A stretch of 32,900 nt of DNA from Methanosarcinales archaeon (GCA_030625165.1 DAOURL010000008.1:1-32900); one strand, 5' to 3'; positions 1 through 9,865 are shown, numbered from the stretch's first letter. Notes: generated from the letters alone by a model not told the origin. Numbers and translations are program-made.

Positions 1-1
1 T

Positions 2-820
2 GCCGGAAGATCCCTGCTCGATCTCAAGATCAAGATCGCAGACCGAATGCTTGAGAATTGTCATTTCTGTGACCGGAGATGCGGCGCAAACCGGAAGAAA
101 GGAGAGATAGGGTACTGCAGGATCGGTGCGGTCTCGAGATACTCGTCAGAGTTCCTGCATTACGGCGAGGAGCCGGAACTTGTGCCATCGCACACGATCT
201 TCCTCTCGGGCTGCGTCTTCTCGTGCGTGTACTGCCAGAACTGGGAGATCTCGACCCACCCGGATCTCGGAATCCCGATTCTTCCAGAGGATGTTGCAAG
301 GATCGCTGCAATAAGGCGTGGTCTTGGCGCAAAGAACCTGAACTTCGTGACTCCGACACCGCATCTTCACACCATACTGCGCATTCTCGCCGAAATGAGG
401 GTGAATACCCCGATTGTGTGGAACTCGAATATGTATCACTCGGAAGAGGCTGCAAAACTCCTCTGCGGCGTTGTCGATGTCTATCTTGGAGATTTCAAGT
501 ACGGAAACGACGAATGTGCAAAGAGATACTCGAATGCCGATCATTACTGGGATACCGTCACGAGAAACTTCCTCTGCGCTTACGACGACTCAGAGATCCT
601 GCTGCGGCAGCTTGTGCTTCCCGGACACATCGAATGTTGCACCGCTCCGATTATTGAGTGGGTGGGTGATCACATACCCGCGGTCAGGTTTAACCTGATG
701 TTCCAGTACCGCTCCGCGTATCTGGCTTACCAGTATCCCGAGATTGCCAGATCGCTCACCGAGGGTGAGTGCGAGCAAGCGAGCCGGTTGCTTGCCGAGA
801 GCGGGATTTGCCGGGGTTGA
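2..820 (+). CDS. Radical SAM protein (PflA-like activating enzyme family), probably 5'-truncated by the window edge
   Basis: CVYCQNWEIS (CxxxCxxC-type cluster) and N-terminal CHFCDRRCGANR; the frame is open upstream of the M at 47 back to the window start (AGRSLLDLKIKIADRM...). Confidence 0.85.
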   Translation, partial: AGRSLLDLKIKIADRMLENCHFCDRRCGANRKKGEIGYCRIGAVSRYSSEFLHYGEEPELVPSHTIFLSGCVFSCVYCQNWEISTHPDLGIPILPEDVARIAAIRRGLGAKNLNFVTPTPHLHTILRILAEMRVNTPIVWNSNMYHSEEAAKLLCGVVDVYLGDFKYGNDECAKRYSNADHYWDTVTRNFLCAYDDSEILLRQLVLPGHIECCTAPIIEWVGDHIPAVRFNLMFQYRSAYLAYQYPEIARSLTEGECEQASRLLAESGICRG

Positions 821-871
821 CTGTGGTTCGTATCGCATAATTTTAAGTACTTCTGCCGCGGATTCATACCT

Positions 872-1255
872 ATGAAAGAACAGACCGAAGTCAGGAATCT
901 CAAAGAGGGCAGATATGTGATCATCGATGATGAAGTGTGCACGATCAAAGCTATCTCGAAATCAAAGCCTGGAAAACACGGATCTGCCAAAGCACGGGTC
1001 GATACCATCGGTCTTTTCGATGGACAGAAGCGGTCGATCGTGCATCCCGTAGGAACCAAGATATTCGTGCCGATCGTCGAGCGGAAGAATGCGCAGGTTC
1101 TCTCGGTCGCAGGCGATGTCGTACAGTTGATGGACATGACAGATTATACCACATTCGAACTCCCGATTCCAGCGGAGTACAAGGATCGCGTGGTAGAAGG
1201 GGGCGAGATCCAGTACATCACAGCGCTTGGCAAGATACGGCTCGATATGCGCTGA
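872..1255 (+). CDS. eif5A: Translation initiation factor aIF5A
   Basis: SKSKPGKHGSAKARVD hypusination loop; full length 127 aa. Confidence 0.97.
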   Translation: MKEQTEVRNLKEGRYVIIDDEVCTIKAISKSKPGKHGSAKARVDTIGLFDGQKRSIVHPVGTKIFVPIVERKNAQVLSVAGDVVQLMDMTDYTTFELPIPAEYKDRVVEGGEIQYITALGKIRLDMR

Positions 1256-2145
1256 TGTTCGAACGCTGCGTCTTTGCGGATGCAGTCTCTACTTATGAAG
1301 ACGCTCGCTTCGTGATATTCGGCGTGCCCTTCGATGCCACCTCCTCGTTTCGACGCGGAAGTGTCGAGGCGCCCGATGCCATGAGGAAGGCGAGCTACAA
1401 CTTTGAGACGTACAACGATTTTTACGGCATCGATCTTGCTGACGTTCCCACGCACGATCTCGGCAATCTCGATCTTGGTTATCTCGACCTTGACCGCTGT
1501 GTCGATGATATGCTGTGCATGACAGGGGACGTTGTCAGGAAGACTATCAAGGACTCCAAAGTTCCGATCGTGCTCGGCGGCGAGCATACTCTGACCTACG
1601 GCTGCGCAAGGGCTTTTGCAGAGCAGTATGATGATATCGGGATCATCATCCTTGATGCGCATCTCGATCTGCGTGATGAATATCTCGGGGCAAAACAGTC
1701 CCATGCCTGCGTTTCAAGAAACATCATCGACGATCTGACCGATCGGTGCGCCCTCATCGGTGTAAGAAGCGGATCGGCAGAGGAGTACCGGTATGCAGAG
1801 GAGAACGGGATTATGTGGCATTCCGCAGACGAGGTCTCTGATGCCGGCATGGAGTCTGTGATGCGGCAGGCGATCGATGCATTATCCGATAGCGGCGCCC
1901 GCAGGATATATCTCTCCATCGATGCCGACGTGATCGATCCCGGATACGCGCCCGGTGTCGGCAATCCTGAGCCGTTTGGGATCGAGCCGCGGGATCTGCG
2001 TGCTGCGATACGGATGGCTGCGCCGCATGTATGCGGATTCGACATCGTCGAGATCAGCCCGGGGTACGATCACGGAGAGAGTGCGATTCTCGGCGCACGG
2101 CTGGTGCGGGAGTTTATCGCGGCAAAGAGCGCACGGCAGGGGTAG
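1255..2145 (+). CDS. speB: Agmatinase / ureohydrolase family
   Basis: GGEHTLTYG, LDAHLDLRDEY, SIDADVIDPGYAPGVGNPEPFG metal-binding motifs. Start set at the ATG at 1255 overlapping the aIF5A stop, not the long upstream ORF start. Confidence 0.93.
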   Translation: MFERCVFADAVSTYEDARFVIFGVPFDATSSFRRGSVEAPDAMRKASYNFETYNDFYGIDLADVPTHDLGNLDLGYLDLDRCVDDMLCMTGDVVRKTIKDSKVPIVLGGEHTLTYGCARAFAEQYDDIGIIILDAHLDLRDEYLGAKQSHACVSRNIIDDLTDRCALIGVRSGSAEEYRYAEENGIMWHSADEVSDAGMESVMRQAIDALSDSGARRIYLSIDADVIDPGYAPGVGNPEPFGIEPRDLRAAIRMAAPHVCGFDIVEISPGYDHGESAILGARLVREFIAAKSARQG

Positions 2146-2198
2146 AAGTAAAGGTAGATGTAAAAGTAGAGGTAGAAAGGGCGAGGTGGTCTCTGATT

Positions 2199-3905
2199 AT
2201 GAAGATACACGGCTGGACCGGAAACATTGCAACGATCGATCTTGATTGCGGGACGGTCAGGCAGGAGAAACTCTCAATGGAGGTTGCAAGAGACTTTCTC
2301 GGCGGAAGAGGGCTTGGCGCATCCATCCTGTGCGAAACGATAGATCCGGACCCGAAAGCAGACGCGTTCGATGCCCCGCTCATACTCGCAGTGGGTCCGC
2401 TCACAGGCATCGCACCGATGTCCGGGCGGCATTCGTTCGTCACGAAATCGCCGCTCACCGGAACGATTGTCGATTCAAGCGGGGGCGGCTGGTTCGGAAA
2501 CGAATTAAAACGCGCCGGATTTGATGCGGTGGTCATAAACGGGCAGTCAGAGACTCCGGTCCATCTCAGCATCGATGATCATAGCATAAACATCGAGGAC
2601 GCATCCGATCTCTGGGGATTAAACGTACGCGAGACTACAAAGAAACTGGAAGAGCGCGGTAAAGTGGCGTGCATCGGGCGGGCAGGGGAGAAGTGCGTCC
2701 GGTTCGCAAATATCATGAACGATTACGTCCATGCATGTGGACGCGGCGGCATCGGCGCTGTGATGGGGCACAAGAGATTAAAGGCGATCGTAGTACACGG
2801 AAGCACCAAACCGGGAATTGCAGACGAAATGGGATTTGAAGAAGTGAACAAGGAGATATCACGGCTGCTTCATGCAAGCCCACCGCTAAAAAGTCTTTCA
2901 GTGTATGGGACGCCGTCGCTTGTGAGCCTGATCAATTATCTCGGATTGATGCCGACCAGGAATTTTAAAGACGTCCGGTTCGATGTTGAGTCGATATCCG
3001 GCGATTACATCGAAGAGAACTACGAACTGAAGCGACGTTCCTGCCACAAATGTTCTGTTGCATGCAAACACAGGACAAAGGAAGATATCGAGATTCCTGA
3101 GTACGAAACGATAGCTATCTTCGGTCCTGATTGTGATAACGGTGATTTTGATAAAATCATGGATGCGAACCGGGTGTGCAACGATTACGGGATGGATACG
3201 ATCTCGTGCGGATCAACCATCGCCTGCCATCAGGAACTGCACGGAAAGACGCACGGATTATCAGAACTGGCGGCAATGATCGGGGAGCGGGAGGGAGTCG
3301 GAGACGAATTGAGCACGGGATCGAGAGCGTATGCGGACGCGGCGGGCGCAGGAGACGTGAGCATGCACTCAAAAGGGATGGAGATTCCGGGATACGACCC
3401 ACGCGGCGCACTCGGGCAGTCGCTTGCGTATGCAACCTCACATCGCGGCGCATGTCATATGCGGGCGTACATGATTGCGCCGGAGATCATCGGCAAGCCG
3501 AAACTGATCGACCGCCACACCTTTGCAGGAAAGGCGGGGCTACTAAGCATCTTCCAGAACCTCTCGGCTGCGATGGATTCGCTTACAGTCTGCCGGTTCT
3601 CATCCTTCGCACTTTCGGCAGAAGAGTACTCAAGTATCCTGAGTGCGGTCACAGGAATCCGGTACACCTCAGAGGATCTGCTGCGGGTGGGCGAGCGGAT
3701 ATGGAACCTCGAGCAGATATTTAACCTGCGTGCAGGGTTCACACGTGCAGACGATACGCTTCCCAATCGCTTCTTTGGAGATGGCGGCATCGACCGCGGC
3801 GAATTCGAAGATGCGCTGGATGAGTACTACCGCTTTCGCGGATGGGGTGTGGATGGCGTGCCTGCCGGCTGGAAACTCGAGGAACTCGGGTTACAACCGG
3901 ATTAG
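2199..3905 (+). CDS. Aldehyde:ferredoxin oxidoreductase family (tungsten/molybdopterin)
   Basis: GRGLGASIL, GRHSFVTKSPLTGTIVDSSGGGWFG, GRGGIGAVMGHKRLKAIVVHG, CHKCSVACKH. ATG at 2199 chosen. Confidence 0.93.
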   Translation: MKIHGWTGNIATIDLDCGTVRQEKLSMEVARDFLGGRGLGASILCETIDPDPKADAFDAPLILAVGPLTGIAPMSGRHSFVTKSPLTGTIVDSSGGGWFGNELKRAGFDAVVINGQSETPVHLSIDDHSINIEDASDLWGLNVRETTKKLEERGKVACIGRAGEKCVRFANIMNDYVHACGRGGIGAVMGHKRLKAIVVHGSTKPGIADEMGFEEVNKEISRLLHASPPLKSLSVYGTPSLVSLINYLGLMPTRNFKDVRFDVESISGDYIEENYELKRRSCHKCSVACKHRTKEDIEIPEYETIAIFGPDCDNGDFDKIMDANRVCNDYGMDTISCGSTIACHQELHGKTHGLSELAAMIGEREGVGDELSTGSRAYADAAGAGDVSMHSKGMEIPGYDPRGALGQSLAYATSHRGACHMRAYMIAPEIIGKPKLIDRHTFAGKAGLLSIFQNLSAAMDSLTVCRFSSFALSAEEYSSILSAVTGIRYTSEDLLRVGERIWNLEQIFNLRAGFTRADDTLPNRFFGDGGIDRGEFEDALDEYYRFRGWGVDGVPAGWKLEELGLQPD

Positions 3906-4051
3906 TACCTCCCAACCAATCGAAAAGCTTTTAGGGGGGACAGGTCAGTTAGAAGATATGTGGGGTGCATGGACATGGATGCGAGAAGGTATAATAGGGC
4001 GAAAGCGCGGGCGAATAAGCTAAAAGAACTCATGGGAAAAGGGACGAGAAA

Positions 4052-4681
4052 GTGACAAAATCAGATGACCCGGAACTCGGAATGACGACCCATCGCATCG
4101 AGAATTTAGCAGATGGCATATTCTCCATCGCAATGACGTTACTGGTACTAAACCTTGCGCTTCCGGAGGTTGAAACTGGTCTAACACTGACAACAGAGTT
4201 GCATACACTTCTGTTTGGGCAGACGCATAAATTTTTTAATTACGCACTCAGTTTTATCCTTCTGGCGATCTTCTGGATTATTCAACATCAGCAATTTCAT
4301 TTCATCAAACGAACCGACCATACCCATCTCTGGATAAATATTTTCAGTCTCATGTTTGTAGCTCTGGTTCCTTTCTCTACTTCTTTAACTGGTGATTATC
4401 CTAACGAAACGGTAGCGAAACTCTTTTTTGATCTCAATTTGTTTATATTGGGAACATTAAATGTCTTGAACTGGACTTATGCCACAAAAGATTATCGGCT
4501 GGTTGACCGCGGTCTCGACCCGCGACGTATAGCAATGGGAAACCGGCGTGATGCGGTTATTCCGGCCACCATCCTTCTGGCGATGGTTCTATCTTTAATA
4601 ATTCCAAAGTGGTCTTCTTGCGTGTATCTTTTGATTCCTATTATGTTAGCACATCCGTGGTTCCGGCATAAGAAAACCTGA
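4052..4681 (+). CDS. TMEM175/DUF1211-family membrane protein (putative K+ channel)
   Basis: HRIENLADGIFSIAMTLLVLNL signature and several hydrophobic helices. Confidence 0.85.
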   Translation: MTKSDDPELGMTTHRIENLADGIFSIAMTLLVLNLALPEVETGLTLTTELHTLLFGQTHKFFNYALSFILLAIFWIIQHQQFHFIKRTDHTHLWINIFSLMFVALVPFSTSLTGDYPNETVAKLFFDLNLFILGTLNVLNWTYATKDYRLVDRGLDPRRIAMGNRRDAVIPATILLAMVLSLIIPKWSSCVYLLIPIMLAHPWFRHKKT

Positions 4682-4965
4682 ATATGTATGGGCGCAGGTA
4701 TTGCTGTAGTATACCACCCCGTAAGCGCAATCTGGAATTCTAACATTTCAGAACATCGTTTTAGATGACGTGTGTTGTTCATGCGGAATGATTTTTCAGA
4801 CCCGATCATACTACCGAAAGTTACAAAAACAGATACGGTTTACTATATTCGTTGTTCTGTTCGAGATGGCTTTTGCTTGCGCGCTTATGCCGAATACGCC
4901 TGCAATGCACCCACACGACAACGTTAATATAAAGCACCCCGAACGGTATGTAGAGGATCAAGAAA

Positions 4966-5112
4966 ATGGCACGATTTGAAGAAGCAGAAAACAAGCTGCT
5001 GCGTAAGAAGATATGTATGAAATGCAACGCACGCAATCCGATCGGGGCGACCAGATGCAGGAAATGCGGTTATAAACATCTACGCATGAAGTCGAAGGAA
5101 AGTAGAGGATGA
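4966..5112 (+). CDS. rpl40e: Ribosomal protein eL40 (48 aa, absent from the ORF track because of length)
   Basis: Translation [48 protein letters not shown]; zinc-binding CxxC...CxxC; stop overlaps the ATG of the next gene. Confidence 0.95.
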   Translation: MARFEEAENKLLRKKICMKCNARNPIGATRCRKCGYKHLRMKSKESRG

Positions 5113-5849
5113 GCACAGAGCAGTATCTCGATGATGTCATAAAACGGGATGGTGCGGCGCACCTCACCCTGATCGACCCGGACGCCGGTCCCCCTTCCGC
5201 TGCATCCGGGATCGCAGAGGCGGCAGCAAAAGCCGGCAGCAGCGCGATCATGATCGGCGGCTCGGTCGGCGCATCCGGCGACGTCCTCGATGAGACCTTG
5301 CGTGCGATCAAGGAGGTGACCGATCTCCCGACTATCCTCTTTCCAGCAAGCGCATCTGGAATCAGCAGATACGCAGACTCCATATTTTTTATGAGTCTCT
5401 TAAATTCAAGGGATGTCGGTTATCTGATCACCAACCAGATGATTGGAGCAAAAGCCGTCTTCGATTACGGCATCGAGCCGATCCCGATGGCATACATCAT
5501 CGTAGAGCCAGGCGGCACAGCCGGATGGGTCGGGGATGCGAAACTGATCCCGAGAGAGAAGCCGGAACTTGCAGTGGCGTACTCGCTTGCAGGAAAGTTT
5601 CTTGGCATGAGATACACATACCTGGAGGCGGGTTCTGGCGCAGCCGACCCTGTGCCACCTGCGATGATCCGTGCTGTGAAGAGGGCGGGCTGCGAGACAC
5701 TCGTGGTCGGGGGCGGGATTGGAAGCGCGCAGGCTGCAAGAGCCGCCGCGGAAGCCGGCGCTGACATCATCGTGACCGGCACCGCGGTCGAAGAGACGTC
5801 AGAGATACAGAGAACGATTACCGAATTCGTAAATGCAATAAAAAAGTGA
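5109..5849 (+). CDS. Geranylgeranylglyceryl phosphate synthase
   Basis: [61 protein letters not shown]. Confidence 0.95.
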   Translation: MSTEQYLDDVIKRDGAAHLTLIDPDAGPPSAASGIAEAAAKAGSSAIMIGGSVGASGDVLDETLRAIKEVTDLPTILFPASASGISRYADSIFFMSLLNSRDVGYLITNQMIGAKAVFDYGIEPIPMAYIIVEPGGTAGWVGDAKLIPREKPELAVAYSLAGKFLGMRYTYLEAGSGAADPVPPAMIRAVKRAGCETLVVGGGIGSAQAARAAAEAGADIIVTGTAVEETSEIQRTITEFVNAIKK

Positions 5850-5853
5850 TAAT

Positions 5854-6219
5854 ATGACTACTGAGATACCACCACAGGTACAGCATCAACTTGCGCAACT
5901 TCAGCAGGTTCAGCAGCAGGCACAGGCGCTCGCATCACAGAAGGCGCAGGTGACATCAGCGCTCAACGAGACCGAGATGGCTCTCGAAGAACTTTCGAAA
6001 CTCGGGGATGACGCAGTGATCTACAAGAATGTCGGGCAACTCCTGATCAAGGGCGAGCGCGATTCTGTTGCGACGGAACTTACCGAGAAGAAAGAAACGA
6101 TGGAACTTCGGGCACGCACGCTCGAACGGCAGGAGGAACGCATCCAGAAACGGTTCCAGCAGTTGCAGGAGCAGTTGCGCAGTGCGATCGGCGGCGGCGC
6201 TGGCGGCGGAATGGCTTGA
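5854..6219 (+). CDS. pfdB: Prefoldin subunit beta
   Basis: Coiled-coil Q-rich N-terminus, LNETEMALEELSKLGDDAVIYKNVGQLLIK. Confidence 0.95.
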   Translation: MTTEIPPQVQHQLAQLQQVQQQAQALASQKAQVTSALNETEMALEELSKLGDDAVIYKNVGQLLIKGERDSVATELTEKKETMELRARTLERQEERIQKRFQQLQEQLRSAIGGGAGGGMA

Positions 6220-6469
6220 ACCGAAAAGATTTCAGAAAGGACGATCGAAAAATAGCTTGACCCGTTAAAGCAAGAAGAAGGTGCGGAGAAGGTGGTGTCA
6301 ATCTTCTCCGCGGTCTCTGCGGTGAGTACACAGTATTAGGCACTCACATAATATTGAGCGAAATCGATTATATCCCCCTATGATAAACTATCCTGTCAGT
6401 ACTATATTTCCAGATAGTGCAGGTTCGGTCATATAGTGAGGACTTTCGGGGGTGCTTTGGTTTTGGTGC

Positions 6470-6637
6470 ATGATGGATGGTGACTTGACCGAACAATCGA
6501 TTTTTGAGACGTTCGTGCAACCGACATCTTTACATACACAGTGCACAAACTGTACTATAATTGGAACGTACATCCCAAAACAATGTCCATTGTGCAGGAA
6601 TTCCGAATGGTGCAGTCATGTCTCAGACAACGATTGA
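6470..6637 (+). CDS. Possible small zinc-ribbon protein
   Basis: CTNCTIIGTYIPKQCPLC (CxxC-x11-CxxC); GTG- or ATG-started; 3' end overlaps the Roadblock gene. Confidence 0.5.
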   Translation: MMDGDLTEQSIFETFVQPTSLHTQCTNCTIIGTYIPKQCPLCRNSEWCSHVSDND

Positions 6638-6995
6638 TCAATTAAACGTGCTCCTCGCGGATCTGACCGCTCGCGTCGATTGCATACGCGGGATTGTCAT
6701 ATCATCCGCAGACGGTCTTAAGATAGCTGATCGGTTTCGCGATCACTCTTATGACACGCCGATTGCCCATGCGATCAGCGCATCGATAGTCGGTCTGGCA
6801 AACAAATCCGTCCACAATCTCGACTTGCCCCCATCCGATCGTATCGTGATTTATACTGGTGATGGGATCGTCGCGGTCTTCAATCTAGGAAATGCTTCGC
6901 TGTTAGCGCTGCTCGACCCTGACGCCAATGTCGGGCTGGTGATGATTGAATTGCAACACGCCGCTGAAAAGGTCAAAAAGGTTATGAGGTTATAG
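6618..6995 (+). CDS. Roadblock/LC7 domain protein
   Basis: IRGIVISSADGLKIADR... VIYTGDGIVAVFNLGNASLLALLDPDANVGLVMIEL; internal ATG at 6618 chosen. Confidence 0.85.
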   Translation: MSQTTIDQLNVLLADLTARVDCIRGIVISSADGLKIADRFRDHSYDTPIAHAISASIVGLANKSVHNLDLPPSDRIVIYTGDGIVAVFNLGNASLLALLDPDANVGLVMIELQHAAEKVKKVMRL

Positions 6996-7460
6996 GTGAA
7001 AACAGAAGGTATGGAACCGGATGAGGACATGAACATCCCGATATACCCGAGGGCTGGCGATCTGGTGTTGCTGATGAACTCGCTTGTCGATGTGATCGGC
7101 AGAGGGAGCGCGGGTATTTTATATAATTTCGGTAAGCAGCTCGCAGAGAGGTACTATGCGCGCATGAGTATACCAAAAGACCTTGAGCCTGATGCAATCT
7201 TTAAGAATATCTTGAGCAGCATGATGTTTTCCGACTGGTTCACAAAGATGGAGATCGACAGAAGCAATGGATTTGTTGTTACGCTGCACAATGTCTTCGA
7301 ACTGGAAGCGGACGAGGAGAACTGCAATTTTATCCGCGGTTTTCTTGCCGGGCTATCATCGAGCATCTACCACGCACCGTACACCTGCAAGGAGAGCCGC
7401 AATCCTGAGAAGGTTAGTGTCTTCACGCTCACCGCACGGAGTTCTTCTATAAAATATTAA
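6996..7460 (+). CDS. V4R-like (4-vinyl reductase/hydrocarbon-binding fold) protein
   Basis: GTG start one base after the Roadblock stop; AGILYNFGKQLAERYYARM and C-terminal FIRGFLAGLSSSIYHAPYTCKES resemble V4R proteins. Confidence 0.55.
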   Translation: MKTEGMEPDEDMNIPIYPRAGDLVLLMNSLVDVIGRGSAGILYNFGKQLAERYYARMSIPKDLEPDAIFKNILSSMMFSDWFTKMEIDRSNGFVVTLHNVFELEADEENCNFIRGFLAGLSSSIYHAPYTCKESRNPEKVSVFTLTARSSSIKY

Positions 7461-7746
7461 TCGTTACCGCCTATGCCGGTAGCCATCATGAATGAGGGGC
7501 TTAGCTTAAATTTGCGTAACTCAACCGGAAGCACAGCGGCAGAGACCTGCAATCTTTCAGAAACCGGATCGAGAGACTTTTTGTTATATTCTGGAATCAG
7601 GTTTTGGAAAAACCACATAGAAAACAACAACTCTCCGCGCCCTCTGCGGTTAATCTTCTTTGCCATACTCATATCCACCAGAAGAAATTAAAAAGCCACC
7701 GGACCGAAACCACAACATATTTTTACCGCCCTGCCAAACAACCATC

Positions 7747-8529
7747 ATGGAAAAACAGGTCATCGCAATCATGCGCCCTGACATGCATCTCGATTCCTCG
7801 GTCGCGCTTCTGCGTTCTCATGGCTTTGACGTGATCGCGGCACCGATGATCGAACTTAGGGATAATCGTGACAGCCATTTCGACGGGTTTGTAGAGCGCG
7901 TGCTCGCCTGCGAATCGGATATCGTGATATTCACCAGCGCAAACGGAATCGCATTCACGCTTGCGAAGATCGATGACCCTGAGCGTTTCGTTCATGCGCT
8001 TAACCGGACATCTGTTGTTGCCATCGGATCAAAGACGAAGAGAGCACTTGAGACGCGAGGCATAAACGTCTCCCTGATGCCGGATTCATACAGTTCGAAG
8101 GGGATCGCTGAGCTGTTGCGCGGCACTGACAACAAGACTGTGGAAGTGGTGCGGAGTACGCATGGGGATCCCGCGCTGATCACAGAACTGGGGCGTTCCG
8201 GAGATGAGGTTGAGGTGCACGAGACCGCGGTGTATAAACTGGTGCTTCCGGATGACGGCAGGCAGCAGCAGATGATTAAGGACGCGCTTGCCGGGAAGAT
8301 CGATGTATTCGCATTCACCAGTGCGATGACTGCCCACAACTTCATGACGGTCGCACGGTCGATCGGTGCCGAGGCAGGGATCGTGGACGTGCTATGCGAG
8401 AGAGTCGTTGCAGCGATCGGAGATCCCACTGCAGATGTCCTTTCCGGCTATGGCGTCAGCGTGGACATAATGCCAGAGAAGTTCACGTTTAAGGATATGG
8501 TCGATGCATTGCAGGTGCATGTAGGGTGA
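7747..8529 (+). CDS. hemD: Uroporphyrinogen-III synthase
   Basis: IVIFTSANGIAFT, VVAIGSKTKRALETRGI, VFAFTSAMTAHNFM, VVAAIGDPTADVLSGYGV; ATG at 7747. Confidence 0.9.
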   Translation: MEKQVIAIMRPDMHLDSSVALLRSHGFDVIAAPMIELRDNRDSHFDGFVERVLACESDIVIFTSANGIAFTLAKIDDPERFVHALNRTSVVAIGSKTKRALETRGINVSLMPDSYSSKGIAELLRGTDNKTVEVVRSTHGDPALITELGRSGDEVEVHETAVYKLVLPDDGRQQQMIKDALAGKIDVFAFTSAMTAHNFMTVARSIGAEAGIVDVLCERVVAAIGDPTADVLSGYGVSVDIMPEKFTFKDMVDALQVHVG

Positions 8530-8786
8530 GGGATTTTAAGTCAATAGTGATTTCAAAAATTGGGGGTTGTAAAGTTACTCTGGTGCTGGCGTTGTTTTGA
8601 GATTGTTATTGATTCAAGTCCCGTATCTGCCGCGTCAGGTTTGAATTTCCAGAACAATCAGAGTCGTAACCTGACGCCCGGGTAAGTTGGCAGTCCAGTT
8701 CGAAATGGTCCGACCTTTGATTAGTTTTTAGCAGAATCGCTAAAATACGATTAGGGGGGGATGACACCAGCGTGATCGAAATTTGT

Positions 8787-9680
8787 TTAACAGGGTGAGT
8801 GGGTTCTCCATATATTTTCAAAGTTATTCCTTAACAAAGCGATGGAATCCTTTTCCCTTATATATATTGTGCCGATACATGATGGACCTAATCTGTCTGA
8901 AAGCAGAATTTCCATTCCATCCAGCGCCCAATCATGATCAAAAAAAATCTGTCTGCATGTCCCATAGTCTTCGCGGGGTATATATTTTACCTCGATTTTA
9001 TCCCCATATTCCATCTTTAATCTTTTTACATCTTTTGCCTCATCATTTCTATCGATGATCGCCCTGATCTTCGATCCTTGTTGAATGATATGGCTATAAT
9101 ATGCTGTATATACCTCTTTAAAAACGTCGGTTTCGCCCAACATCATCGAGATGGTGGCATTCTCAGATCTATCCATGATCCCCAGAAGATTATACATGAC
9201 CCATGTATCAGCATAATGAAGTGTGACACTCCCCTTTTCTATCCCAATCCCATATCTGCCGAAGTTTTCCATCCAAATCCCATGCAGCTCCTCGACATCC
9301 CGGTTCCTGATGGAAAAATCTTCATCGGAATAGATATCCTTCAGATATTCGTTATATACCTCAGCAACGATCCCCGGGTTCACAGGTATGTATGGCTCTG
9401 TCCCGAATCTCGTATCCGACCCATGCACGAACAACACCTGTGCAATCAAACCATTGTCTATAAGTGCGTTCCTGCCATTCTTAAGCGCCCTTTCGGATAT
9501 GGTTTTGCGTATTCTTCTGGCTTCCCTGTACATTTCAGTAAAGCTCACCGGAGTGTGGTAAATCGAAGCAACATAATACAAAGAAGCTTCATGCGATACA
9601 TCGATCCCAATCTCATCAAATATCGATTCAAAGGTCTGGACAACACTTGTAAGTTTCATCTCTTCTATATTTATTCCCAC
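8787..9680 (-). CDS. Putative transcriptional regulator with N-terminal HTH-like region and C-terminal TrmB-/PLD-like sensor region
   Basis: N-terminus rich in helices (SFTEMYREARRIRKTISERALKNGRNALIDNGLI); C-terminus DGMEILLSDRLGPSCIGTIYIREKDSIALLRNNFENIWRTHSP. Confidence 0.5.
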   Translation of the reverse strand: MGINIEEMKLTSVVQTFESIFDEIGIDVSHEASLYYVASIYHTPVSFTEMYREARRIRKTISERALKNGRNALIDNGLIAQVLFVHGSDTRFGTEPYIPVNPGIVAEVYNEYLKDIYSDEDFSIRNRDVEELHGIWMENFGRYGIGIEKGSVTLHYADTWVMYNLLGIMDRSENATISMMLGETDVFKEVYTAYYSHIIQQGSKIRAIIDRNDEAKDVKRLKMEYGDKIEVKYIPREDYGTCRQIFFDHDWALDGMEILLSDRLGPSCIGTIYIREKDSIALLRNNFENIWRTHSPC

Positions 9681-9865
9681 GTTTAACCACCATGCAGTAA
9701 TCTTATCAAATTATAGTAGATATACCCTTTTCAGAAATATCACAAACTTCTCATTGCGTTATATTTGCAGAATGAAAAATTTACGTATCTGAAAATTGTC
9801 AAATCAAAGAAAGTACAATCTTTGCCCATCTGTTTTATATGCTTTCAAAATATACATAGATACAT

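Noticed and set aside
3969-4055. 28-codon ORF MDMDARRYNRAKARANKLKELMGKGTRK after the AOR-family gene
   Set aside because: Too short for a call without conservation evidence.
4770-4979. 69-aa ORF upstream of eL40
   Set aside because: No RBS or domain; overlaps the eL40 promoter and start.
7473-7691. 72-aa ORF between the V4R-like gene and hemD
   Set aside because: Includes the dispersed CTCTGCGG repeat; no protein signature.
8590-8700. tRNA-like T-arm (GATTCAAGTCCC) in the hemD/regulator gap
   Set aside because: No matching acceptor, D-arm or anticodon stems could be assembled on either strand.
9078-9686. 202-aa plus-strand ORF opposite the regulator
   Set aside because: Antisense to a 297-aa ORF with more protein-like composition; no signature.
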